This document shows, one piece after another, positions 34,784-42,557 of a DNA stretch of 64,000 nt. The stretch covers positions 1,860,001-1,924,000 of the forward strand of contig NZ_JAMYWY010000001.1 in assembly GCF_024159265.1 (NCBI RefSeq), given 5' to 3'. The position numbers and the translations under genes were made by a program. The DNA is from Paenibacillus sp. 1781tsa1 (GTDB lineage: Bacteria > Bacillota > Bacilli > Paenibacillales > Paenibacillaceae). A model generated the notes under the pieces. The model was given only the letters and a program-made list of their open reading frames with translations, was not told the origin of the DNA and did not search any database. The number at the start of each line of letters is the position of its first letter. Within the stretch, counting starts at the first letter, position 1.

Positions 34784-35320
34784 TTATTTGAAACTGGTTT
34801 GCGTCATATGGATCAATTCGCGGCAGACGTCATTTACATTTTCTGTCTCAGCAAGTGCCGTGGAACCCTCCAGCAGCAGGGAGAATCGCAACAGATCTCG
34901 ATCACTTGCAGCAGGCGCCAATGTTTGGATTAATGTTCTCATATGTCTTTTATGCGCATTTACTGTCTGGACGATGATATGGTCTACATGACCTCCGAAT
35001 TCTTCCTTGGCGCGTAAGAACAAGCATCCCCTTGATTCATGTTCTTTTAGCCAAGTTGCATGTCCTTCAGCCAGATTGAGAAACATAGGTTGCTCTTTAT
35101 TGTTTGCATATTGCCGGAGCTGTTCCAAATAACGCTGTTCGCGTCGCAGGAGAACCTGGACGATGAGATCATCCTTGGATTCAAAGTGGTTATATAACGT
35201 CATGATGGCGATCCCGGCCTCTGTGATAATTCGCTTTAAGCCAATGGAATGGAAGCCATGAAGGTAGAACAGTTCTTCAGCCACGTTCAAAAGCATTTCT
35301 TTTTTGCTGCTCATAATCAC
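34784..35320 (-). CDS. TetR-family transcriptional repressor
   Basis: About 178 residues. The N-terminal helix-turn-helix is clear: MLLNVAEELFYLHGFHSIGL, then IITEAGIAIMTLYNHFESKD. The C-terminal helical ligand domain resembles the YxaF/LmrA group (HATWLKEHESRGCLFLRAKE). I choose GTG 35320, about seven bases after AAGGGAG; ATG 35314 is possible. A 19-base element shared by its own promoter region and that of the MFS gene points to self-repression and control of the exporter. Confidence 0.88.
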   Translation of the reverse strand: MIMSSKKEMLLNVAEELFYLHGFHSIGLKRIITEAGIAIMTLYNHFESKDDLIVQVLLRREQRYLEQLRQYANNKEQPMFLNLAEGHATWLKEHESRGCLFLRAKEEFGGHVDHIIVQTVNAHKRHMRTLIQTLAPAASDRDLLRFSLLLEGSTALAETENVNDVCRELIHMTQTSFK

Positions 35321-35341
35321 TGATACTCTCCCTTCAAAATA

Positions 35342-35360
35342 AGATAGAACGATCATTATA
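35342..35360. promoter_or_regulatory. TetR-type operator in front of the TetR gene
   Basis: An exact 19-base copy of the element at 34713-34731. It lies between a TTGACA box (minus strand, near 35390) and the start codon of the repressor gene. Confidence 0.7.
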
Positions 35361-35516
35361 CTAGTAGGCTATAGTAAATCGTTTGCATTGTCAAATTTTG
35401 TGAGAGGGTGTTACATGAACTACGTCGTTGCACATTAACCGGACAAATGAAAGCACAGCATGACAGGTTTTTGGGTTGTTTATCCGTTATATTAGACATC
35501 AAGGAGTGATTATTAC

Positions 35517-36362
35517 ATGAACTGGATCAACGCATTACAGGTCGCTATTCAATATATGGAAGACCACTTGCTCGAAAATATGACGATGGAGCAGATTGCA
35601 GCGCAGGCCAATATCTCTCCTTTTCATTTTCAACGTACCTTTGCCTTATTAACTGATGTTACTGTAGCCGAGTACATAAGACGAAGACGATTGACACTGG
35701 CGGCACATGAACTTCTGCAAAGTGATCACAAAATTATTGATCTGGCGTTTAAATATGGTTTCGACACACCGGAATCTTTCTCTAAAGCCTTTCGTAGACA
35801 ACATGGGATCGCACCCAGTGAGGCTCGCAAAAATAGTAGCTCTGTCCAATCGTATAATCGTCTGGTTATTCAAGTAAGTCTAAAAGGAGCAGAACCGATG
35901 AAATATAAAATCGTTGAACATCCCGAATTTACATTGGTCGGAGTAAAGCAGACTTTCTCATATGCAGATGGAGAACATCTGCAAGGGATCGGGAAAATGT
36001 GGCAGGAAGCGTGGGCGAGCGGTACAGAGGATCGTTTGTTTGAACTGAACAATGGGGATATTCCAGGGTTACTCGGCGTCGTTGTGGATCAGAGCGAAAT
36101 CAAGGAAAAGCAACTGGAATACTGGATTGCTACAACTTACGATGGTGAAGTACCAGAAGGATTATCAAGCTTCACTATGCCTGCTTCCAAATGGAGTGTG
36201 TTTGAAGTAGAAGGCCCGATGCCGGAGAGTATGCAGCTTCTGTGGAAACGGATTATTTCGGAATGGTTTCCATCCAACCCTTATGAGCACGCATATATGC
36301 CGGAGCTGGAAGTATACCCGGGCCACAATCAACCGCCACAAATCTGGATACCGATTAAATAA
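35517..36362 (+). CDS. AraC-family regulator with GyrI-like effector domain
   Basis: A 281-residue protein. Two AraC helix-turn-helix motifs occupy residues 8-105 (MTMEQIAAQANISPFHFQRT and IIDLAFKYGFDTPESFSKAF). From about 125 a GyrI/Rob-like small-molecule domain follows (YKIVEHPEFTLVGVKQTFSY, YWIATTYDGEVPEG, SKWSVFEVEG, WIPIK). Proteins of this design sense hydrophobic or cationic compounds and activate detoxification genes. AAGGAGTG precedes the ATG. Divergent from the TetR gene; the 196 bases between could hold shared control. Confidence 0.92.
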   Translation: MNWINALQVAIQYMEDHLLENMTMEQIAAQANISPFHFQRTFALLTDVTVAEYIRRRRLTLAAHELLQSDHKIIDLAFKYGFDTPESFSKAFRRQHGIAPSEARKNSSSVQSYNRLVIQVSLKGAEPMKYKIVEHPEFTLVGVKQTFSYADGEHLQGIGKMWQEAWASGTEDRLFELNNGDIPGLLGVVVDQSEIKEKQLEYWIATTYDGEVPEGLSSFTMPASKWSVFEVEGPMPESMQLLWKRIISEWFPSNPYEHAYMPELEVYPGHNQPPQIWIPIK

Positions 36363-36393
36363 ATTTTAACCGTTTCAAACTCGATCATTGTAG

Positions 36394-36436
36394 CCCGTAA
36401 ACACTCGGATAACCGAAGCTGTTTATGGGTTATTTG
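36394..36436 (+). terminator. Probable terminator after the AraC/GyrI gene
   Basis: CCCGTAAAC pairs with GTTTATGGG (one G-U), with an inner CGG/CCG; only a weak T-tract (TTATTT) follows. Confidence 0.5.
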
Positions 36437-36576
36437 GTTATGATTAATCAGAGATTCGAAGTTGTACAGAGGATGTTCAAGCGTTGTTCATTTTATTGCA
36501 GCCAGGTAAACATGATATATTGGAATGAAGGTTAACAGTTATAAGAGGAGAATGAGGTAAACCGCAGGAGGCAGAT

Positions 36577-37128
36577 ATGTTATATGAGGACCTTTTTATT
36601 CAGACGATCATCAAACACGAGCAATTAATGCATGACCTGCGTAGAGTACGCAGTCTCCATTTGCCTCAAAGTTACATAGGTGCAGGATATATTCGTAATT
36701 ATATCTGGGATGTTCTGCATGGATATGATCTTCGTGAACTTCATAGCGATATTGATGTTGTCTATTATGATGCGTCAGACCTGCGTGAGGAACGAGACAT
36801 ACAGTTGGAGTGTCAGCTTCGTGAGTTGACAGGCAATGCCAAGTGGTCGGTCAAAAATCAGGCGAGAATGCATCTGCGCAATGGCACAGTTCCTTATCAT
36901 TCTACTGAAGATGCTCTTCGCTATTGGCCAGAAGTTGTGACTGCCATAGGCGTACAGCTGGATGAAGAAGATCGGGTGAATATCTGTGCTCCGCATGGTT
37001 TGCATGATCTGTATCATCTTATAGTCCGCAAAAGTCCGTTTTTCACGGATGCTGACTATTATAATCAGAGAGTACAGAAGAAGTGCTGGCAACAACAGTG
37101 GCTCAAACTAACGATAATAACAGACTGA
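36577..37128 (+). CDS. Nucleotidyltransferase-like protein (PF06042 type)
   Basis: A 183-residue protein of the NTP_transf_6 family: GAGYIRNYIWDVLHGYD followed by HSDIDVVYYD (the nucleotidyltransferase GG/G-x-x-R and DxDxV metal motif), NQARMHLRNG and Y-S-T-E-D-A-L-R-Y-W-P-E. Such stand-alone proteins probably move a nucleotide onto a small molecule or protein; the substrate is unknown. It lies 50 bases upstream of a YdcF-type gene on the same strand. Confidence 0.85.
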   Translation: MLYEDLFIQTIIKHEQLMHDLRRVRSLHLPQSYIGAGYIRNYIWDVLHGYDLRELHSDIDVVYYDASDLREERDIQLECQLRELTGNAKWSVKNQARMHLRNGTVPYHSTEDALRYWPEVVTAIGVQLDEEDRVNICAPHGLHDLYHLIVRKSPFFTDADYYNQRVQKKCWQQQWLKLTIITD

Positions 37129-37178
37129 AAGATAAGTGATATGAGGAAGTGCAGGTACAAGAAGGAGTGTCTACGGAT

Positions 37179-37913
37179 TTGATAAAAAAGTTCTTACAAA
37201 AAAATGGACTGATCATTGATCTTGTCCTGTTGACATGTTTTGTGGCATTTCTGATCTTCTGGGGCCAAAGATTCCCAGTCATGTTATTCGGAATGATCAC
37301 GGTGGCTTTTATCGTTCTAAGACGAATTGACTATCAGAAGCATGTTATTCTGAAACGGATTATCCTTACCGGATTTGGCGTGGTTGCCGTCTCTTTTGTC
37401 ATTATTGAGGCACTTGTATTCACACAGCTTAGTGCGAATGATCCGGAAGAGGCGGACTACGTCATTATTCTGGGTTCAGGCATTCGGGGAACGGAATTAT
37501 CATTGACTTTGAAGCAAAGGTTAGATGCCAGTCTGGACTACATTCGCAGTCACCCTCAGACACCGGTCATTGTATCGGGTGGGCAGGGACCTGGGGAATC
37601 GATTCCCGAAGCGCTCGCCATGAAAAACTATCTGATTGAACAGGGGGTTAACCCCACCCAAGTCATTATGGAAGATCGCTCCACAAGTACACAGGAGAAT
37701 TTGGCTTTTTCCAAAAAAATCATTCAGGAATCCGGGTTGGAGCACCCGGAGATCATGATTGTCACCAGTGACTATCACATGTTCCGCTCCAAGTATATCG
37801 CTGCCAAGAACGGTTATGCGGCAGAATATGGCATATCAGCCCCATCACCGGGATATTTGAAGCCGGTCAATATGATCCGTGAATATTTTGCTACGATCAA
37901 AACATTTATTTAG
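37179..37913 (+). CDS. YdcF/SanA-type membrane protein (DUF218)
   Basis: About 244 residues. I choose TTG 37179, 11 bases after GAAGGAG; the upstream GTG codons overlap or lack a site. Three hydrophobic segments (to about residue 95) lead to a DUF218 domain: DYVIILGSGIRGTELSLTLK, VIVSGGQGPGESIPEALAM, EDRSTSTQENLAFSKKI, IVTSDYHMFRSKYIA. The family is linked to envelope and cell-wall integrity (SanA, ElyC), but the reaction is unknown. Start choice is uncertain. Confidence 0.82.
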   Translation: MIKKFLQKNGLIIDLVLLTCFVAFLIFWGQRFPVMLFGMITVAFIVLRRIDYQKHVILKRIILTGFGVVAVSFVIIEALVFTQLSANDPEEADYVIILGSGIRGTELSLTLKQRLDASLDYIRSHPQTPVIVSGGQGPGESIPEALAMKNYLIEQGVNPTQVIMEDRSTSTQENLAFSKKIIQESGLEHPEIMIVTSDYHMFRSKYIAAKNGYAAEYGISAPSPGYLKPVNMIREYFATIKTFI

Positions 37914-37921
37914 TACACATG

Positions 37922-37975
37922 ACAAAAAAACGGAAACAGGACGAAGCTGGAGATCTACGCTTCGTCCTGTTTGCA
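37922..37975. terminator. Bidirectional terminator between YdcF and BlaR1-like genes
   Basis: A 14-bp perfect stem (AAACAGGACGAAGC with its complement, 37934-37972). On the minus strand it is followed by a seven-T run. Confidence 0.85.
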
Positions 37976-38006
37976 TATAAGGATGTTATTGCTCCTTAAC
38001 GATAGG

Positions 38007-39326
38007 TTATTTTTCTGAAGGAGCAGGTACAGCTTCGGTGACCTGGGCCTCAGAAGGAACGGCTACGATTTCAGGAGATTTACTCGTAAAAGGAACAGTG
38101 GCTGTTTCTACAACTTTAGCCTCAGAAGGTTTAGTAGTAGAAGGTACAGTAGCAGACGGAACTGGCACAGCTTCTGAAACTTCATCCTCAGGGATAGCCA
38201 CGATTTCAGGCGTTTCGGAAGCAGCGGGAGCAGTTACAGATTCGGAAATTCCGACCTTGTCGGGAGAAGCTACGATCTTAGGAGTCTCAGATACGGAAGG
38301 AACAGGCACAGCTTCAGTAGCCTTGGCCTCTACTTTAACCGCATGGTTTGATGCCCATACTGCGGTGGACGTACTTACGCCTGTAATAAGCAGGAGGGCT
38401 CCCATACTTATCACCCAATGTTTCTTTTTCAGTTTCTTTACATTAAACATAATCATCAATCTCCTTTTTAATTGTTTGCCTTCACCCGACAGGGATGAAC
38501 AAAATTGAGCAGGCATTTTTTTGGTTCCCGCCATCACATTTAAAATCGTCTCACCATATCGTCTTCGCTCTTCATGGGACATCTCTTTCACCACATCTTC
38601 ATCACAGGCCAACTCGCTCCAGGTATGAATGTCCCGGCGAATCATATGAATCAGGGGATTGAACCAATGCAGGGCACTAACGCCCAAGGTCACAGCCTTG
38701 ACCCACAGATCTTGATGTTTCAGATGTACCAACTCATGATGAATCACCATCTTGATGTCCATCTTTACCGTATTTTCGGGTGGAAGATATATTGTTGGTT
38801 TAAACAAGCCAACCAGTATAGGGCTTCGTACTAGGGTGCTGTGAGCAAGTGTGATATTACGTTTGAGACCCAAAGCCTCTTTGATTAATGGTAGCTGTAT
38901 AGCTGCTTCACTATGACAGAGGACTGGCGTACGTGTACGAGATAATTCATTCAGAAATCTTTGATAACAGTACGCCTGCCATGCAGAAAAACCAATGACT
39001 CCAATGCCCCATACGCATAACAAGAACCAGGCTGTGGTTACCGAAATGGTTTGTTCCGGGATAAACGTTCCTGCAAGTACGCCCGAAGTTGCTGCATTCT
39101 CCGTACCCGTTATAGTTGATGTCGTTTGGAATGCAATATCCAAAAGCCATGAAAGGCCAAGAGATACCGGGAACAGATAAAACAAGATAGCCAGTTTACC
39201 GAGCCTGTAGAGCCACTTGGTCGGAAAAACAGATACGGGTATAAGTCGTAGTGCCAAAATACAAACAGAAACGATACTTCCCGCCACGGTCAGGCTGCAC
39301 AGAATTTCAAAAAAGATGTTCATCAT
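38007..39326 (-). CDS. BlaR1/MecR1-like M56 metalloprotease with repetitive C-terminal tail
   Basis: About 439 residues. Three membrane segments precede the cytoplasmic zinc protease with HHELVHLKHQD (HExxH at about 199-203) and SELACDED, the usual third-ligand region. A fourth hydrophobic segment (about 306-325) follows. In BlaR1 a penicillin-binding sensor comes next. Here there is only a tail of about 110 residues made of degenerate repeats of about 23 residues (TEAVPVPSVSETPKIVASP, VTAPAASETPEIVAIPE, ETATVPFTSKSPEIVAVPSE). The protease should cleave the BlaI-type repressor encoded upstream; the signal is unknown. Starts at 39332 (GTG), 39326 or 39323 are all possible. Confidence 0.88.
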   Translation of the reverse strand: MMNIFFEILCSLTVAGSIVSVCILALRLIPVSVFPTKWLYRLGKLAILFYLFPVSLGLSWLLDIAFQTTSTITGTENAATSGVLAGTFIPEQTISVTTAWFLLCVWGIGVIGFSAWQAYCYQRFLNELSRTRTPVLCHSEAAIQLPLIKEALGLKRNITLAHSTLVRSPILVGLFKPTIYLPPENTVKMDIKMVIHHELVHLKHQDLWVKAVTLGVSALHWFNPLIHMIRRDIHTWSELACDEDVVKEMSHEERRRYGETILNVMAGTKKMPAQFCSSLSGEGKQLKRRLMIMFNVKKLKKKHWVISMGALLLITGVSTSTAVWASNHAVKVEAKATEAVPVPSVSETPKIVASPDKVGISESVTAPAASETPEIVAIPEDEVSEAVPVPSATVPSTTKPSEAKVVETATVPFTSKSPEIVAVPSEAQVTEAVPAPSEK

Positions 39327-39332
39327 CTGCAC

Positions 39333-39716
39333 CTACTTTTCCGAAAGCCATTTTTTCAGTTCTGAAATGTCATCGTCTGAAAGCTTGTCGCCATCATACA
39401 TGGCCGAAACCAAATTCTTGACTGAACCTTGATAAAGTCCATCAAGAACATGCTGCGTTTCCTGTAGTTTGTAATCTTCGGGCTGTAGAAGAGGTACATA
39501 ATCATTGGTTCGTCCACGTCTCGTGACGGTAAGTGCGCCTTTATCCACCAACCGTGACAAAAAAGTAGACATAGTCTGCGCTTTCCACGCTTTCCCTTTC
39601 TCAGCGAATATGTCTAATAGCTCTGTTGAGGTGACGGGTGGGTCGCATGACCATATAACGACCATTAACTCCATTTCTGTTTCGGATAATTTTTGAATCT
39701 GGTTCACCGTGAACAC
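39333..39716 (-). CDS. BlaI/MecI/CopY-family repressor
   Basis: A 127-residue winged-helix repressor: LSETEMELMVVIWSCDPPVT, then WKAQTMSTFLSRLVDKGALT and a C-terminal dimerisation helix pair. These repressors are removed by cleavage by the partner BlaR1-type protease, whose gene begins within a few bases of this stop codon. Two TACTAC/GTAGTA palindromes just upstream match the known BlaI operator half-site and suggest autoregulation. AAGGAGTG precedes the GTG start. Confidence 0.92.
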   Translation of the reverse strand: MFTVNQIQKLSETEMELMVVIWSCDPPVTSTELLDIFAEKGKAWKAQTMSTFLSRLVDKGALTVTRRGRTNDYVPLLQPEDYKLQETQHVLDGLYQGSVKNLVSAMYDGDKLSDDDISELKKWLSEK

Positions 39717-39751
39717 TCCTTAACATCGTTATGCGTCCATAACGATCGTAT

Positions 39752-39768
39752 TACTACACTACGTAGTA
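39752..39768. promoter_or_regulatory. BlaI-type operator 1
   Basis: TACTAC-ACTAC-GTAGTA, 6-bp arms with a five-base spacer, matching the TACTA/TAGTA dyad bound by BlaI-type repressors; 36 bases upstream of the repressor start. Confidence 0.75.
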
Positions 39769-39778
39769 CGTATAAACT

Positions 39779-39793
39779 ACTACATGTTGTAGT
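39779..39793. promoter_or_regulatory. BlaI-type operator 2
   Basis: ACTACA-TGT-TGTAGT, a second dyad whose centre is about 26 bases from the first. A TTGACT box on the minus strand (39796-39801) lies next to it, so both sites cover the repressor promoter. Confidence 0.75.
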
Positions 39794-39874
39794 GGATAGT
39801 CAAGTTATCCTGATAGATGATTGCCAAACCATGTTATAATATAGGTCATTAATAGAAGAACGATGTAGGAGTGA

Positions 39875-40396
39875 ATGATCATTACAGCATATCAATTACC
39901 TGCTCTCTATGAGCAGAAACGAGTTTCAATGCAAGAGATGGAAGAGATTGTACGCCTGTTGGCCCAAACCCCGCTACTATATGATGATGGACAGAGCATT
40001 CAGGTTCAGGACTATCTGGGAGGCTTGGAGGTCGAACTTGAGCATGAGGTACGTCGCGCAGTGGCCCAGTTGTATGAACTGGCTGTTCAGGCTTGCCGGG
40101 TCTTCGTTGATCCTTTCGCGTACGAGCAGTTTCAGGATGTGCTTGGGTTACAGGCGGAGTTGTGGCAGGAGGAAGTGCTTACTCTTGCGAAGTGGATGGA
40201 CTGGCTGAAGCAGATCAGTGAAGGAAAGAGAGCGCTGCCAGAGTACAACTTTACAGCCATGCTTGGCAACTTGCCAGACGGATTCATGATTCATGACTTT
40301 TATGATGAACTCCGATATCAACTGGAACAAAACCCTGCAAACGCATGGGCTATCGAAGAGCGGGATCGCTTATACACGGCGCTGGGTGCGAATTAA
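39875..40396 (+). CDS. Hypothetical acidic helical protein
   Basis: A 173-residue protein starting at ATG after TAGGAGTGA. It looks wholly helical and acidic, with several Trp and no membrane segment (for example MQEMEEIVRLLAQTPLLYDD and LWQEEVLTLAKWMDWLKQI). I do not recognise a family or any catalytic motif. A TATAAT box at 39835-39840 is well placed for its promoter. The divergent BlaI operators lie about 80-120 bases upstream and could affect it. A separate gene follows after 117 bases. Confidence 0.6.
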   Translation: MIITAYQLPALYEQKRVSMQEMEEIVRLLAQTPLLYDDGQSIQVQDYLGGLEVELEHEVRRAVAQLYELAVQACRVFVDPFAYEQFQDVLGLQAELWQEEVLTLAKWMDWLKQISEGKRALPEYNFTAMLGNLPDGFMIHDFYDELRYQLEQNPANAWAIEERDRLYTALGAN

Positions 40397-40513
40397 ATCA
40401 AACCAACGGGTCACCAGCGGTGTTTAATCTAATATCTGTATTTTGCATGTATAGAAACAATTTGATCTATTTATTGCGAAATCTTTACCCAGTATGGGAA
40501 ATGAGGGGATACC

Positions 40514-41404
40514 GTGAAGAAGGTTGTCTTAGCTGGTGGAACGGGTTTTGTTGGACAGGATTTTGCCCAAAGGTTCAGGAAGCTGGGTTATGAGGTGTTA
40601 ATTATCTCGCGTCAGCCCGGTCATATTGCCTGGGAGGATCGTGCAAGGATCATAGAGGCACTGGAAGAAGCAGAGATGTTGATTAACCTGGCAGGTAAAT
40701 CGGTGAATTGCCGTTATACGGATGAGAATCGCAAAGTCATTCTGGAATCCAGAACGCGTACAACGCGTATTCTCGGCGATGCCGTCCTGGCTTGTAATCA
40801 TCCTCCCGAACTATGGATTAATTCGAGTACGGCGACCATATACAGACATGCTGAAGATCGTCCCATGACGGAAAAAGAAGGCGAGATTGGCTCTGGCTTC
40901 TCAGTGGACGTTGCCAAAGCTTGGGAACAGGCTTTCTTTGAATTCAGTCTGCCGTCTACGCGTCAGATTGCACTGCGGATTGCGATTGTGCTGGGCGAGG
41001 GCGGCGTGATGGTGCCCATGACAAATCTCGTTCGTTTTGGACTGGGAGGATCGCAAGGTGCAGGAACACAGCAGTTCAGCTGGATTCATATCGAGGATCT
41101 CTTCCGTATGGTAATTTATCTGCAAGAGCATCCACACTTGAATGGTGTGTTCAATGCGTCCTCTCCGCATCCGGTGACGAATCGGGAGCTAATGGCGCGT
41201 CTGAGAGAACAGATGGGTGTTCGGATCGGGCTGCCCTCTCCTCGCTGGATGCTTGAACTGGGTGCACGCTTCATTCAGACCGAGACGGAATTGGTTCTCA
41301 AAAGTCGTTGGGTCATTCCTGAACGATTGGAGAGGGAAGGATTTACTTTCACATACGGTACACTAGATACCGCTCTTGCCGAGATTCTGAATAAGAAGAA
41401 ATGA
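40514..41404 (+). CDS. TIGR01777-type SDR epimerase-like protein (YfcH/SDR39U1)
   Basis: A 296-residue NAD(P)-binding protein of the extended SDR type. The start has the dinucleotide motif VVLAGGTGFVGQDFAQRF. LINLAGKSVNCRYTDENRKV, SSTATIYRHAEDRPMTE and FSWIHIEDLFRMV are typical of the TIGR01777 group. A DUF1731-like C-terminal part is suggested by LPSPRWMLELGARFIQTE. The Tyr-x-x-x-Lys catalytic pair is not evident, as is common in the group. Function is unknown. GTG start after GAGGGG. Confidence 0.85.
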   Translation: MKKVVLAGGTGFVGQDFAQRFRKLGYEVLIISRQPGHIAWEDRARIIEALEEAEMLINLAGKSVNCRYTDENRKVILESRTRTTRILGDAVLACNHPPELWINSSTATIYRHAEDRPMTEKEGEIGSGFSVDVAKAWEQAFFEFSLPSTRQIALRIAIVLGEGGVMVPMTNLVRFGLGGSQGAGTQQFSWIHIEDLFRMVIYLQEHPHLNGVFNASSPHPVTNRELMARLREQMGVRIGLPSPRWMLELGARFIQTETELVLKSRWVIPERLEREGFTFTYGTLDTALAEILNKKK

Positions 41405-41435
41405 CAACACAGTATAAATAATAAAACACAACAGC

Positions 41436-41462
41436 AAGGGCAGAGGCATCTGCCCTTTATTA
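41436..41462 (+). terminator. Terminator upstream of the ketosynthase cassette
   Basis: AAGGGCAG-AGGCAT-CTGCCCTT stem followed by TATTATAT; it isolates the following cassette from the SDR gene. Confidence 0.75.
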
Positions 41463-41555
41463 TATATTTCAAGGCTTCTATCAGATGGCGTTTCGCCATT
41501 TGAGGTTAAGGACTCATTTCATAATCAGTCAGATGAACAGAAAGAGGTTGGGGAA

Positions 41556-42557
41556 ATGCAACTTAGAAGAGTACGGATTGCGGGAACAGGGAAGTACCTG
41601 CCTGAACAGGAGATCACCGATGAGGAACTGGATCGCCGCTTGGGGGTGCCTGCGGGCTGGGTTAGCAAAGCCACAGGTGTAGGTGTACGCCATTATGCTT
41701 CGGGTGAAGAAACCTCGTCCTACATGGGTGCCAAGGCGGCCGAAGCTGCACTTGCGGATGCAGGATTACAATTCAGTGATATCGACTGCCTGGTGTGTAC
41801 CAGTGGCACGAAGGAACAACCGTTGCCAAGTACGGCGGTATTTATCCAGCAGGCCATGGGGCAGCAAGATTCAGGCGTACCTGCTTTTGATATGGATGCA
41901 ACCTGTCTGAGTTTCCTCAACGGACTCGATGTGATCTCCTATATGGTAGACGCCGGACGTTACCAGCGAGTACTGCTCGTAGCCACCGAGATTGCCTCAG
42001 CGGGACTAAATTGGTCTGATAAAGAGAGTGCGGCCCTGTTCGGAGATGGAGCGGCCGCCGTTATTATTGAACGCTCGCCTGAAGGGTCATCCTCACAGAT
42101 TGTGCATGCTTCCCTTCGAACCTACAGCCGAGGTGCTCGCTTCTCGGAGATAGCAGGTGGAGGTACACGGCTGCATGCTTCAAATTATAATGCAGATCAG
42201 CCTGAACCTTACCTGTTTCATATGGATGGACAGGCCATCTTCCGGATGGCTTCCAGACTTTTGCCCGAATTCATTAGTGATATGTTGCAGGCTACCGGGA
42301 ATCAGATGGAGGATTTCCGATTGGTGATTCCCCATCAGGGGAGTGCCATGGCGATGAGACTGATCCGTAAGAAGCTTGGCATTGCTGAAGATCGGTTTAT
42401 GGACATCACACGAAATCACGGCAATACAATTGCGGCATCGATCCCGATGGGTCTGCATGAAGCGATTAGACAACAGCGTATTCAGCGGGGAGATCGGGTG
42501 TTGATGATTGGCACGGCTGCCGGATTATCATTGGGAGGACTCATTTTTGACTACTAG
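41556..42557 (+). CDS. Ketosynthase III (FabH/OleA-like)
   Basis: A 333-residue thiolase-fold condensing enzyme. The FabH-type triad is intact: Cys117 in DMDATCLSFLNGLD, His260 in VIPHQGSAMAM, Asn290 in NHGNTIAASIP, with the usual 30-residue His-Asn spacing. A GDGAAAVIIERS strand and the end VLMIGTAAGLSLGGLIFDY also fit. The HQG-S instead of HQAN motif sets it apart from the fatty-acid initiation enzyme. It would join acyl groups from CoA or ACP. First gene of a coupled five-gene cassette; no ACP gene is nearby, so CoA substrates seem likely (inference). ATG follows GAGGTTGGGG. Confidence 0.92.
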   Translation: MQLRRVRIAGTGKYLPEQEITDEELDRRLGVPAGWVSKATGVGVRHYASGEETSSYMGAKAAEAALADAGLQFSDIDCLVCTSGTKEQPLPSTAVFIQQAMGQQDSGVPAFDMDATCLSFLNGLDVISYMVDAGRYQRVLLVATEIASAGLNWSDKESAALFGDGAAAVIIERSPEGSSSQIVHASLRTYSRGARFSEIAGGGTRLHASNYNADQPEPYLFHMDGQAIFRMASRLLPEFISDMLQATGNQMEDFRLVIPHQGSAMAMRLIRKKLGIAEDRFMDITRNHGNTIAASIPMGLHEAIRQQRIQRGDRVLMIGTAAGLSLGGLIFDY

